Origin: Brevundimonas sp. NIBR10
GTDB taxonomy: Bacteria > Pseudomonadota > Alphaproteobacteria > Caulobacterales > Caulobacteraceae
Direction of reading: 5' to 3'
DNA length: 64,000 nucleotides
NCBI RefSeq assembly: GCF_027912515.1
Contig: NZ_CP115464.1
Span: 186,001-250,000, forward strand
How positions within the stretch are numbered: position 1 is the stretch's first letter; each line of letters opens with the position of its first letter. The position numbers were made by a program, and so were the translations under genes. Below, one piece after another: positions 8,795-17,334 of this stretch. A model generated the notes under the pieces. It saw only the letters and a program-made list of their open reading frames with translations. It searched no databases and had not been told where the DNA came from.

Positions 8795-9541
8795 TCAGAT
8801 CGGCTCGATTTGCTGGAACAGCAGGCCCCGCGCCACCGCCTCGGGCAGGCTTCGGGCACCCAGCTTCTTGCGGGCATTCTTCAAGTGCATCCCGACCGTC
8901 ACCTCGGCGAGCATCAGGTCGTGGGCGATGGCGCTGATGCGGCTGCCCCGCGCGACATGTTGCAGACAGTCCCGTTCGCGCGCCGACAGCTCGGCCGCGC
9001 CATAGCGTCGCCGCATCAGTTCCCCGACGGCCCCGGCGTGGAACAGATTGGCCAGGGCCACCAGGCTGGGGCCGTTCTCGCGGATGAGACGGAAGGTGTC
9101 GTTGGCGGCCATTGAGGATCCGAACACGATCCCCGCGCCCGGCCTGCTCATGCCGATGGCACCCGGCAGGGAGATCAGCACCCCGGCGTTCAGCCCCGCC
9201 TCACTGGCCTCGCCCAGCACCTTGGAGGGTCCGAAATGCGACGCCGTCTCGAACAGCACCGGCCCCGGTCCCGAGGCCCGAACGTGATCGACCAGCGGGT
9301 CATCCAGGTCGTACTGGTGCTCCACATAGTGATCGATCCAGTCGCTGCGCATGGTCGACATGGCGGGCGATCCCCGCGCCTGCATCCGGTCGTGGGTCTC
9401 GATGTCGAGAAACGCGTAGTTGATCTGGTCCAGACCAATCCGGGCCAGGCCGCGCGTCATCACGTCCCAACGCCCGTTGGCATCCGTCTCGGCCAGGAGC
9501 GCCGAGAAGTCATCCGCGATGGAAGGTCCACTAGCCGACAT
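8795..9541 (-). CDS. LuxR-family regulator with autoinducer-binding-like domain (LuxR solo)
   Basis: A 248-aa protein. The N-terminal 160 residues resemble the acyl-homoserine-lactone-binding domain (INYAFLD, then DHYVEHQYDLDDPLV with the conserved Tyr, Asp and Pro). One expected downstream aromatic appears replaced, so the ligand may differ. The C-terminal 65 residues are a GerE helix-turn-helix (LSARERDCLQHVARG). No luxI synthase gene is in the window, which makes it a solo. The ATG used has GGGGAA upstream; a GTG 15 bases earlier is an alternative. It is divergent from the M14 peptidase gene. Confidence 0.85.
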   Translation of the reverse strand: MSASGPSIADDFSALLAETDANGRWDVMTRGLARIGLDQINYAFLDIETHDRMQARGSPAMSTMRSDWIDHYVEHQYDLDDPLVDHVRASGPGPVLFETASHFGPSKVLGEASEAGLNAGVLISLPGAIGMSRPGAGIVFGSSMAANDTFRLIRENGPSLVALANLFHAGAVGELMRRRYGAAELSARERDCLQHVARGSRISAIAHDLMLAEVTVGMHLKNARKKLGARSLPEAVARGLLFQQIEPI

Positions 9542-9683
9542 ACCAGAATTCCCCACAACTCACAGTGTTACGGGAAGGTGGCCGCTTCAAGTGAAAAGAC
9601 GATTCGTCACATTCGCAGGCCTCCACCCGGTTTCCATTTGGCCGCCAGCCGCTAAACCGGACGAACCACCTTCGGGGATTTCC

Positions 9684-12350
9684 ATGTCGCTTCGCCGTCT
9701 GCTGCCCTTCGCCGCCGCGCTCGCTCTGTCGGGGATGTCCCTGTGTGGAGCCGCCGCCGCCCAGTCCCTGATCCCCGGGGCGGCCTACGACACGTCCGTC
9801 CCGACGGTGACATCCGTCCTCGGCTACGACAGCGGTGAGAAGATCACCCGCTCCGCAGACGTGCTGCGCTATTTCGAGGCCCTGCGTGCCGCCGCGCCCG
9901 ACCGCGTCGTCATCGGCGAGCAGGCCCGCACCCATGAGGGCCGGCCGGTGTTCTGGGCCGCCGTGGGCTCTCCCGCCAACATCGCCCGCCTGGACCGGAT
10001 CAAGGCCAACTCCCGGGCCCTGGCCGACCCCCGCCTTACCAGCCCCGCCGACGCCGCCCGCATCATCGCCGATCAGCCGGTGATCGTCTGGCTGGCCTAT
10101 TCGGTGCATGGCAATGAGATCAGCCCCGCCGACGCCGCCATGTCCGCCGCCCGCCACCTGCTGGCCTCGCGCGATCCGGCGGTGCAGGGGTGGCTCGCCA
10201 ACACCCTGGTCGTCTTCGTCCCGACCCAGAACCCGGACGGTCGCGAGCGTTTCCTGAACGGCAATGCCGCCGGGTTCGGCACGGTCGCCAACCCCGATCC
10301 CCTGTCGGCCGAGCGCGACGAGCCCTGGCCGTCGGGCCGCTTCAACCACGACATGTTCGACCTGAACCGCGACTGGTTCATCCAGACCCAGCCCGAGACG
10401 CGCGGCCACGCCGCCCAGGTCCGCGACTGGCGGCCCCAGGTTCTGGTCGACGCCCACGAGATGGGCACCGACGATACCTTCTTCTTCCCGCCCGAGGCCC
10501 AGCCGCTGAACCCGCTGATCGCCCCCTCGACCCTGGAAAGCCGCGAGATCATCGGCCGCAACACCGCCCGCCGCTTCGACCAGCAGGGCATCCCCTATTT
10601 CAACCGCCAGGTCTTCGACGCCTTCTATCCGGGCTATGGCGACGGCTGGCCCGGCTATCTGGGCGCGGTGTCGATGACCTATGAACAGGGGTCGGCGCGG
10701 GGTCTGGCGGCGCGGCGCTCGTCGGGCGAGATCCTGACCTATCGCGAGACGGTGCGGAACCATCTGGTGGCCAGCCTGTCCACGATCGAGGCCTCCTCGG
10801 CCAACCACGACCGGCTGCTGAACGCCTTCTACGCCTTCCATGTCGAGGGGATGCGCGGACGCGGGGCCTATGTCCTGACCCCGCCCGCCTACGACCCCAT
10901 GGCCGCAGACCGTCTGGCCGGGCTGCTGGTCTCGTCGGGCATCGAGGTCGGGCGCGCCGACGCCGGCTTCACGGCCTGCGGCAAATCCTATCCCGCCGGG
11001 TCCTATGTCGTGAACCTCAGCCAGCCCAACAGCCGCATGGCCGAGGTCCTGCTGACCCGCGACGTCCCCGTCCCCGCCGACTTCCTGGCCGAACAGGAGC
11101 GCCGTCGCGCGCGCGGCCTGGGCGACGAGATCTATGACGTCACCGCCTGGTCCCTGCCCCTGATGTTCAACGTCCCGTCGGACAAATGCGCCTCGGCTCC
11201 CGCCGTCGCCGTCACGGCCGCCACCGAGGATCAGGTCATCCCGCGCGGCGTGGACAACCCCGACGCCGCCTACGGCTTCCTCGTCGCCCCCGGTCTGGCC
11301 GGCACCGGCCTGATGGTCGAGGCACTCAAGGACGGCGTGCAGTTGCGCAGTCTGGACAAGCCCTTCACCCACGCCGGCCGCCGCTGGCCCGCCGGCACCC
11401 TGGTCATACCCCTCGCCGGCAATTCGGCCGACCTGCCCCAACTCATGGGCGAACTGGCCACGTCGAAGGGGGCCGAGGTCGTCGGCATCGACGACTCCTG
11501 GGTCTCCGACGGCCCCGGCTTCGGCTCGGCCGATGCGGTCGCGATCCGGGCCCCGCGCATCGCCCTGGCCTGGGACGACCCGACCGACCCCTCGGCCGTC
11601 GGCGCCACCCGCTATGTGCTGGAGCGGTCGCTGGGCTATCCCGTCACCGTGGTGCGGACCTCCAACCTGGCCTCCGCCGACCTCGACGGCTTCCAGGTCG
11701 TGATCCTGCCCGACGGCCGCGACTATGCCGGAATGCTCGGCGAGGGCGGCGTCGCCCATCTGCGCGAATGGGTCGAACAGGGCGGCACATTGATCGGCCT
11801 CGGCAACGCGACCCGCCTGCTGACCGCGCCGGAGTCGAAGATGCTGGCCGCCCGGCGCGAGACCGCCGTCGCCTCCGATGACGCCAAGTCCGACGCCCCC
11901 TCCGACAAGCCCCGCGTCCCCGGCACGGCCATCGCCTCCAGCGCCGCGTATGACAGCCTGATCCACGGCGGAGAGCGCGGCCCCGACAGCGTCGCCGGCG
12001 TCCTGGCCACCGCCGAGGTCGATCCCGAACACTGGCTCTCGGCCGGCGTCGCCCCGACCCTGAACTTCCTCGTCAGGGGCGCCGACATCTATACCCCACT
12101 GAAGCGCGGCGAGGGCACCAACGTCGCTCGTTTCACCTCCGCCGACACCCTGCTGGCCTCAGGCCAGCTCTGGGCCGAGAACCGTCGCCAGCTCGCCTTC
12201 AAGCCCGCCGTCATGGCCGCCCCCCAGGGCGAAGGCTGGCTCATCGCCTTCCCCAGCGACCCGACCTTCCGGGGCTATATGGACGGCCTGGAAGTCATCT
12301 TCGCCAACGCGGTGTTCAGGGGGCCGGCCCACAGTTCACCGGCGTGGTGA
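9684..12350 (+). CDS. secreted M14-family zinc metallocarboxypeptidase
   Basis: An 888-aa exported peptidase. After a signal peptide (about 1-27, ending AAAQ) comes an M14 catalytic domain with the zinc-ligand motif HGNE, the third ligand in VDAHEMG, and the substrate-pocket segment MTYEQGSARG. The C-terminal half (about 500-888) carries a Rossmann-like or GATase-like accessory region often attached to this bacterial clade. The open frame extends further upstream, but only this ATG leads straight into the signal peptide. A degenerate copy of its last 108 bases occurs 2.2 kb downstream after cheW. Confidence 0.88.
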   Translation: MSLRRLLPFAAALALSGMSLCGAAAAQSLIPGAAYDTSVPTVTSVLGYDSGEKITRSADVLRYFEALRAAAPDRVVIGEQARTHEGRPVFWAAVGSPANIARLDRIKANSRALADPRLTSPADAARIIADQPVIVWLAYSVHGNEISPADAAMSAARHLLASRDPAVQGWLANTLVVFVPTQNPDGRERFLNGNAAGFGTVANPDPLSAERDEPWPSGRFNHDMFDLNRDWFIQTQPETRGHAAQVRDWRPQVLVDAHEMGTDDTFFFPPEAQPLNPLIAPSTLESREIIGRNTARRFDQQGIPYFNRQVFDAFYPGYGDGWPGYLGAVSMTYEQGSARGLAARRSSGEILTYRETVRNHLVASLSTIEASSANHDRLLNAFYAFHVEGMRGRGAYVLTPPAYDPMAADRLAGLLVSSGIEVGRADAGFTACGKSYPAGSYVVNLSQPNSRMAEVLLTRDVPVPADFLAEQERRRARGLGDEIYDVTAWSLPLMFNVPSDKCASAPAVAVTAATEDQVIPRGVDNPDAAYGFLVAPGLAGTGLMVEALKDGVQLRSLDKPFTHAGRRWPAGTLVIPLAGNSADLPQLMGELATSKGAEVVGIDDSWVSDGPGFGSADAVAIRAPRIALAWDDPTDPSAVGATRYVLERSLGYPVTVVRTSNLASADLDGFQVVILPDGRDYAGMLGEGGVAHLREWVEQGGTLIGLGNATRLLTAPESKMLAARRETAVASDDAKSDAPSDKPRVPGTAIASSAAYDSLIHGGERGPDSVAGVLATAEVDPEHWLSAGVAPTLNFLVRGADIYTPLKRGEGTNVARFTSADTLLASGQLWAENRRQLAFKPAVMAAPQGEGWLIAFPSDPTFRGYMDGLEVIFANAVFRGPAHSSPAW

Positions 12351-12490
12351 CCCCCGGCCCGCGCTGGCAGGTCAGCTTCCCTAAGGGCAATTACGTAGTG
12401 CAACCTTAAGTCCCCCTTATCCACATTGTTCGAAAGGTTTTAGGACAAGGACGACCGAGGGCCGCCCTTCTCGGGAAAGAGAGCAAAGCC

Positions 12491-14086
12491 GTGTCCAATC
12501 AAGCCGTCGAGAGCCGCATCAAGTTCATGAAGCTTGATGAGGCGGCGCGTTCGCGCATCAAGTCCATCAAGCCGCTGATCATGAAGGAGATGCCGGCGGC
12601 TCTGGACGGGTTCTACGAACAGGTCCGGGCCACGCCCGAGACCAGGGTCTTCTTCAAGGACGATGGCCATATCGACGCCGCGCACAAGAAGCAGCTGGCG
12701 CACTGGGACATCATCTCGAGCGGGCTCTACGACGAACGCTATGCCGAGGGCGTCAACAAGGTGGGCGAGGTCCATGCCCGCATCGGCCTGGAACCTCGCT
12801 GGTACATCGGCGGCTATGCCCTGGTGCTGGAGGCCATGGTGGCCAAGGTCGTCGAGGCGCGCTGGCCCAGACATGCCCTGAACGTCCGTGGCGTGACGGC
12901 AGGATCGACGGCGGCCGAGCTGGGAGCCCTGGTCAAGGCGACGCTGCTGGATATGGACCTGGCGGTGTCGGTCTATCTGGAGGCCCTGGAGACCCGCCGG
13001 AAAATCGCCGAGACGGAGCGTCAGGAGGCCGAGGACCAGCAGAACCGGGTCGTCGCCGCGCTCGCCGAGGGCCTCAAGGACATGGCGGCCGGTGATCTGA
13101 CCACCCGCATGGATATCGAGGTCGAGCCCCGGTTCCAGGGCCTCAAGGACGACTTCAACAAGACCGTGGAAACCCTGGCGGCGACGATGCAGTCCATCTC
13201 CGGATCCGCCACCGCCGTCCTCAATGGTTCCGAAGAGATCGCCTCGGCCTCCGAGGAGTTGTCCAAGCGCACGGAGCAGCAGGCCGCCTCGCTGGAACAG
13301 ACCGCTGCGGCCCTGGAACAGATCACGGTGACGGTGAAGCGCACGGCTTCCGGCTCGCAGCAGGCGGCCCAGGTCGTGGCGACGGCCAAGGGCGACGCCC
13401 AGGCCTCGGGCGAGGTCGTCGATCGCGCCATCGCCGCCATGGGCCAGATCGAGAAATCGGCGTCCGAGATCAACCAGATCATCGGGGTCATCGACGAGAT
13501 CGCCTTCCAGACCAATCTGCTGGCCCTGAACGCCGGGGTCGAGGCGGCGCGGGCGGGCGATGCCGGTCGCGGCTTTGCGGTGGTGGCCCAGGAAGTCCGG
13601 GCCCTGGCACAGCGGTCGGCCGAGGCCGCCAGGGAGATCAAGGGCCTGATCTCCACCTCGGGCCAGCAGGTCAGCCGGGGCGTGGCCCTGGTCGGCGAGA
13701 CGGGCGAGAGCCTGACCCGGATCGTGGAACAGGTCGCCACCATCGACGGTCTGGTGTCCGAGATCAGCGCCTCGGCCCAGGAACAGGCGGCCAGCCTCAG
13801 CGAGGTCAATATCGCCGTCAACCAGATGGACCAGATGACCCAGCAGAACGCCGCCATGGTCGAGGAATCCACCGCCGCCTCCATGTCGCTGAAGAGCGAG
13901 GCAGAGGAACTGGACGGGCTGGTGTCCCGGTTCAAGGTCGGCGCCGCCCTGACCGCCAGAAGGCCGAACCCGGTGCATGCGGCCCAATCCCGGATCGAGA
14001 CCCTCGCGCGGCCCCGGCCATCCCGCCCGGCGCCCCGCTCGGTCGGCAACACGGCGCTCAAGGCCGCCGAGTGGGAGGAGTTCTGA
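12491..14086 (+). CDS. soluble globin-coupled methyl-accepting chemotaxis protein
   Basis: A 531-aa transducer. Residues 1-165 resemble a protoglobin sensor domain, with H95 in [12 protein letters not shown] in the position of the proximal haem ligand. A HAMP-like segment covers about 185-235 and an MCP signalling domain about 245-480, whose hairpin tip is [21 protein letters not shown]. No transmembrane helix is present, so this is a cytoplasmic receptor of the HemAT type, expected to sense O2. The C-terminus ends in EWEEF, like the pentapeptide that tethers CheR/CheB. It starts with GTG. cheW follows after 2 bases. Confidence 0.9.
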   Translation: MSNQAVESRIKFMKLDEAARSRIKSIKPLIMKEMPAALDGFYEQVRATPETRVFFKDDGHIDAAHKKQLAHWDIISSGLYDERYAEGVNKVGEVHARIGLEPRWYIGGYALVLEAMVAKVVEARWPRHALNVRGVTAGSTAAELGALVKATLLDMDLAVSVYLEALETRRKIAETERQEAEDQQNRVVAALAEGLKDMAAGDLTTRMDIEVEPRFQGLKDDFNKTVETLAATMQSISGSATAVLNGSEEIASASEELSKRTEQQAASLEQTAAALEQITVTVKRTASGSQQAAQVVATAKGDAQASGEVVDRAIAAMGQIEKSASEINQIIGVIDEIAFQTNLLALNAGVEAARAGDAGRGFAVVAQEVRALAQRSAEAAREIKGLISTSGQQVSRGVALVGETGESLTRIVEQVATIDGLVSEISASAQEQAASLSEVNIAVNQMDQMTQQNAAMVEESTAASMSLKSEAEELDGLVSRFKVGAALTARRPNPVHAAQSRIETLARPRPSRPAPRSVGNTALKAAEWEEF

Positions 14087-14088
14087 CC

Positions 14089-14568
14089 ATGACGCCGTTT
14101 GAAACCGAGGCCGCGTCCGCAACCGGCGTCATGCTGGAGCTGATCTCCTTCGAGATCGGGGGTCAGGAATACTGTATCGACGTCCGTTCGGTGCGCGAGA
14201 TCCGGGGCTGGACCCCGGCGACCCCCATGCCCCAGACCCCGGACTATATCCTGGGCGTGATCAACCTGCGCGGGGCGGTGATGCCGGTCCTGGACCTGCG
14301 CTGCCGCCTGGGCCTGGGCCGGACCGAGCCCTCCAGCCGCCATGTCATCGTGGTCATCCAGCACGGCAGTCGCCTGGCCGGGATCCTGGTCGACGGGGTG
14401 CAGGAAACCTTCCAGCTGGCGGCCTCTCTGCTCCAGACCCCGCCCGCCATGGGCTCGGACGCCAGCGAACAGTTCGTCGACGCCATCATCCCGCTGGAAG
14501 GCCGCATGCTGTCGCGGCTGGTCGTCGGATCCCTGCTCCCGCTCGAAACGGTCGGCGAAGCCGCCTAG
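14089..14568 (+). CDS. cheW: CheW-like chemotaxis coupling protein
   Basis: A 159-aa SH3-like adaptor linking receptors to CheA. It shows the usual core: FEIGGQEYCIDVRSVREIRGW, YILGVINLRGAVMPVLDL and the SRHVIVV strand. The ATG lies 2 bases after the MCP stop and its GGGAGGAG ribosome-binding site is inside the end of the MCP gene. The pair is therefore a receptor-adaptor cassette. No cheA, cheR or cheB is nearby, so it must feed a chemotaxis cluster elsewhere. Confidence 0.92.
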   Translation: MTPFETEAASATGVMLELISFEIGGQEYCIDVRSVREIRGWTPATPMPQTPDYILGVINLRGAVMPVLDLRCRLGLGRTEPSSRHVIVVIQHGSRLAGILVDGVQETFQLAASLLQTPPAMGSDASEQFVDAIIPLEGRMLSRLVVGSLLPLETVGEAA

Positions 14569-14599
14569 AGGCGGGTCACCTCACACCGCCCGCGTCACC

Positions 14600-14706
14600 A
14601 CCGCCTTCCCCGGCACCCCGCCTGCCGGGGCTACAGGGACGGCCTGGAGGCCATCTTCGCCAACGCAGTGTTCCGGGGACCGGCGCACAGTTCATCGGCG
14701 TGGTGA
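14600..14706 (+). pseudogene. remnant of a second M14 peptidase gene (3' end only)
   Basis: This stretch aligns with the last 108 bases of the M14 peptidase gene (12243-12350), including the stop codon. I count 14 substitutions and one single-base gap, about 86% identity. Over the final 26 codons it still reads GYRDGLEAIFANAVFRGP, then an AHSSSAW ending, against GYMDGLEVIFANAVFRGP. Most differences are synonymous, so the copy diverged while functional or was gained from a relative. The upstream part of the gene is absent, replaced by mcp-cheW. Confidence 0.8.
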
Positions 14707-14809
14707 GGGGTTCGTGACTGATCGGCGTCAACGCCTCACTTAGTCGGTCGAGGCGATTCCGGTATCTCTCACTATACAGGCGACGCAGACCGAGCGTGCC
14801 TTGCGCACT

Positions 14810-16012
14810 CTATTCTCTGAGGCTTGCGTGGGTCGCACCAAGGTCGGCCGCGACCGCAGCATGAACAGGTGAGGGAAGGCCGTACAGCAGGGTTGATCTG
14901 ACGAGCCGACGCGCGGCTTCGATCGTCCTTTTCATCCAGATAGGGCACGCGGTGTCGCCCACCCTGGCCGGGCACTCGATGGACAGAGCCTGCACGCCGG
15001 AGCGTTTGAGTTGGCTCAAGGTGTCGGAGGTCGGGGGGTTGTGCTCGAGTTTCGCCACGACGAAAAGACAGTAGGGCTGGATCAGCGAAACGGCCTGAAG
15101 GAGCGCGCCCTGCGGCACCCCTTCGATGTCGCCGATCTGACAAATCACGCCTCTACTAACCAATCCCTTGGCCTCCACCAGGAGCCGGGCGATCTCGGCC
15201 CGTCCACGCTGACTTGAGAGACTGGTGTATGAGACGGGCATGATAAGACTAGGCTGGCGTTCGCCGTCTGGCAGGGCCCGCAGGCTGCTCATTCCGATCG
15301 CCGCCGTCGCCAGATCAATCCGCAGGATGTCCGAGCTGGATAATCTACGCACCATCGCGGTGGTCAGGGTGTCATCAGCGCCCGTGACGACCACCTGCCG
15401 CGTCAGGCGATGGCCGATCCGGCCGAATGATTTTAGCTCGAAGACGGGTTCCAGTTTGCCGATCACTTCCAGTTGGCGGCCGTCAGAAGAGACGAATGGC
15501 GTCCAACGATTCAGGGTCGGGGACGGATGCGCACGCTTGCTCGCCTCATGCTCCAACAGCGCTCCCCGTTCCACTTCGCTAGATTCCACCCTGCGCGCCT
15601 GAATCTCGGAGGTGGTGACCTTCGTGACCTGATGTACGCAATCGTCGGCCTGAGTGGCCTCGCCGATGAAATGGGTGAGAATCTCGCGCAGGATTTGCAG
15701 ACATGCCGCCTGACCCGCATATCGCCCAAGGTCCGGCTGGCAGATGAGGATGTCCGTATCGGAAACCCGAAGGTGATACCCTTGAGAGCCGAGGCGGCGC
15801 TGAATCCTGCGATCTACGTGGTCGTGAATCTGATCTCGCCGAGGGCCCCATCGGGTACCCAGACGTTCGACGATGGCGTCCAATGCGATAAGATTGACCT
15901 TGCCTTCTATCAACAGGCAGGGCTCGCTGAACGGACCGACGGCGGTGGACAGGTCCACCGAGGTCATCCTCGCGCTATCGTGTGAGTTGGTATCCAGATC
16001 TACTTGCGACAT
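14810..16012 (-). CDS. signalling protein, possibly degenerate GGDEF/EAL-like
   Basis: A 400-aa cytoplasmic protein of lower GC than the flanks. I do not recognise it with certainty. The region about 35-135 has a layout like a GGDEF fold (helix, then VSDTDILICQPD at the place of the signature), and about 185-340 resembles an EAL fold (KLEPVFELKS, then RIDLATAAIG, then VICQIGD). All the catalytic motifs are missing, so any role would be in binding or protein contact. Starts at 15967 or further upstream are possible; this ATG has GGTGGCGAG before it. It is divergent from a receiver-domain gene with a shared 150-base promoter region. Confidence 0.6.
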   Translation of the reverse strand: MSQVDLDTNSHDSARMTSVDLSTAVGPFSEPCLLIEGKVNLIALDAIVERLGTRWGPRRDQIHDHVDRRIQRRLGSQGYHLRVSDTDILICQPDLGRYAGQAACLQILREILTHFIGEATQADDCVHQVTKVTTSEIQARRVESSEVERGALLEHEASKRAHPSPTLNRWTPFVSSDGRQLEVIGKLEPVFELKSFGRIGHRLTRQVVVTGADDTLTTAMVRRLSSSDILRIDLATAAIGMSSLRALPDGERQPSLIMPVSYTSLSSQRGRAEIARLLVEAKGLVSRGVICQIGDIEGVPQGALLQAVSLIQPYCLFVVAKLEHNPPTSDTLSQLKRSGVQALSIECPARVGDTACPIWMKRTIEAARRLVRSTLLYGLPSPVHAAVAADLGATHASLRE

Positions 16013-16165
16013 GTCTCGCCACCAAATGCAGCCGCGGTCGCCGCTGGTGGGACGGGTATGGTCATGGATCGCCCGTGTCGTGGCGATCAGGGAACCCATT
16101 TTGGGCCTCCATCGAGTACCCTGGCCGCCTCTCGCCGCCTAGCAGTCCTCCGTTTGGAGGTGCCT

Positions 16166-16546
16166 ATGGCTTTGGCGGTTTTGGTGGTGGACGGCGATAT
16201 CGATGCCCTGGCGTCCGTCCGGGCAGTGTTGAGCGGCGAAGATTACGCAGTTCGGGAGGCACCGAACGGCCGACGGGCACTTCAGCGAATCATGGCCGAC
16301 CCACCGAACCTACTGATCACCGAAATCCTCATGCCGGATGGAGACGGGATTGAGTTGATCTCGGCGGCTCGAACAAACTACCCGGAAATGCGCATCATCG
16401 CGGTTTCGAACCGCCGCTTTCTCGGTGATCTCGATTTGCTTAATCTCGCCAGCAAGCTCGGTGCCAACGCCGTTCTGAACAAGCCTGTTCAGGTCGAGAC
16501 GCTCATCGCTACAATCAAGCGTCTGCTCGGCACGGCTGCCCCGTAG
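16166..16546 (+). CDS. single-domain receiver protein with Glu at the phosphorylation site
   Basis: A 126-aa stand-alone REC domain. The acidic pocket (D9, D11), the switch residue (AVSN) and the conserved lysine (NKP) are in place. The phospho-acceptor position reads ITEILMP with E53, coded GAA, instead of Asp. Glu can mimic a phosphorylated state in some receivers, so the protein may be locked in an active-like form. The ATG has a perfect GGAGG site. It is divergent from the 400-aa signalling protein and convergent with the winged-helix gene. Confidence 0.85.
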   Translation: MALAVLVVDGDIDALASVRAVLSGEDYAVREAPNGRRALQRIMADPPNLLITEILMPDGDGIELISAARTNYPEMRIIAVSNRRFLGDLDLLNLASKLGANAVLNKPVQVETLIATIKRLLGTAAP

Positions 16547-16568
16547 AGGCCTGTCCTTTCGTCGGAGT

Positions 16569-17054
16569 TCAATCGCGGCGGCGGACCAGATTGGCAACAA
16601 TCTGAAAGTTGGTCACCGCAAGTTCCTCGATCGCGACACGGACGCCGGCCAGGTCTTGATAGGCCAACGCTGTGAAACGAAGCTCATTGCCCTGGCGGGA
16701 TATCCAACCTGCCTCGACGAGTTCGCTGACCTTCCGGCGAACAGTTTCCTTGGGTGTCCCAGTCGATTCCGCGACAGACCGCACGTTGGTGCCGAGTGTC
16801 GGAAAAATGGGTACCTCGCCGCTGAGAAGTTGCGCCTGACTGTAGGTTGCGAAGCCCTCATGCTCGGTCGTCCGGATCGCGATCACAAGCATGATCAGAA
16901 ATTTGTCGACATCCCCGCCACAAGCTTCGCGTGAAATGCCGAGTAGGTGAAGCAATGGTCGAAGAAGGCCCCGAGCGATCACAGGATAGCGGTCGGCAAC
17001 CAGGTGAAGGAGTTCCTCCCGCCCGAGGCTGAGGTCGTGTGGTCGAACAGGCAT
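16569..17054 (-). CDS. winged-helix DNA-binding protein
   Basis: A 161-aa protein. The C-terminal half holds a winged helix (VRSVAESTGTPKETVRRKV, then a wing ISRQGNELRFT), of the MarR/Crp kind. The N-terminal half is helical with no ligand motif I can name. I chose the ATG preceded by GGGAAGGAGA at good spacing; ATG 17096 and GTG 17102 would add 14-16 less convincing residues. It ends 22 bases from the convergent receiver gene and probably belongs to the same lower-GC signalling patch. Confidence 0.7.
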   Translation of the reverse strand: MPVRPHDLSLGREELLHLVADRYPVIARGLLRPLLHLLGISREACGGDVDKFLIMLVIAIRTTEHEGFATYSQAQLLSGEVPIFPTLGTNVRSVAESTGTPKETVRRKVSELVEAGWISRQGNELRFTALAYQDLAGVRVAIEELAVTNFQIVANLVRRRD

Positions 17055-17254
17055 CCCGTCTCTCCTTCCCCGCAAACCTTCGTACACCTGGCCCATGGTC
17101 ACACTGACAGGACCCTTGGACGCCTCCTCAGTTTCACATCAGCATATATAGGATTTCATTCCTTCTTGCGCCTTGCCAGGACGCCCGCGCTTCCCCATTT
17201 TTCCCGGCGGTCTTTGACATCGAAGAAAACGGAGCCGCTGACACCCGCCGCGAC

Positions 17255-17325
17255 GGATTTCAGACCATTCAGACCATTCAGACCATTCAGACCCTGTTTT
17301 TGACACCCGGCAAGGTCTGAAATCC
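17255..17325. repeat. 9-bp tandem repeats inside a 12-bp inverted repeat
   Basis: CAGACCATT occurs three times in tandem from 17261, followed by a partial fourth unit (CAGACCCTG). The block is enclosed by a perfect 12-base inverted repeat, GGATTTCAGACC (17255-17266) and its complement (17314-17325). A TGACACCCG word also appears on both sides. The element fills the gap between the winged-helix promoter side and the 3' end of the second ogt gene; it could act as a terminator for the latter. No coding role is likely. Confidence 0.75.
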
Positions 17326-17334
17326 ACAAGGCGG

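Noticed and set aside
9531..12032. Very long antisense open frame (over 800 codons) opposite the M14 peptidase
   Set aside because: It is a by-product of the GC-rich third positions of the sense gene; composition is Gly/Asp/Val-rich with no domain, and the sense strand has a complete M14 enzyme.
17255..17325. Considered as a CRISPR-like array
   Set aside because: Units are only 9 bases with no spacers and no cas genes; it is a simple tandem repeat.
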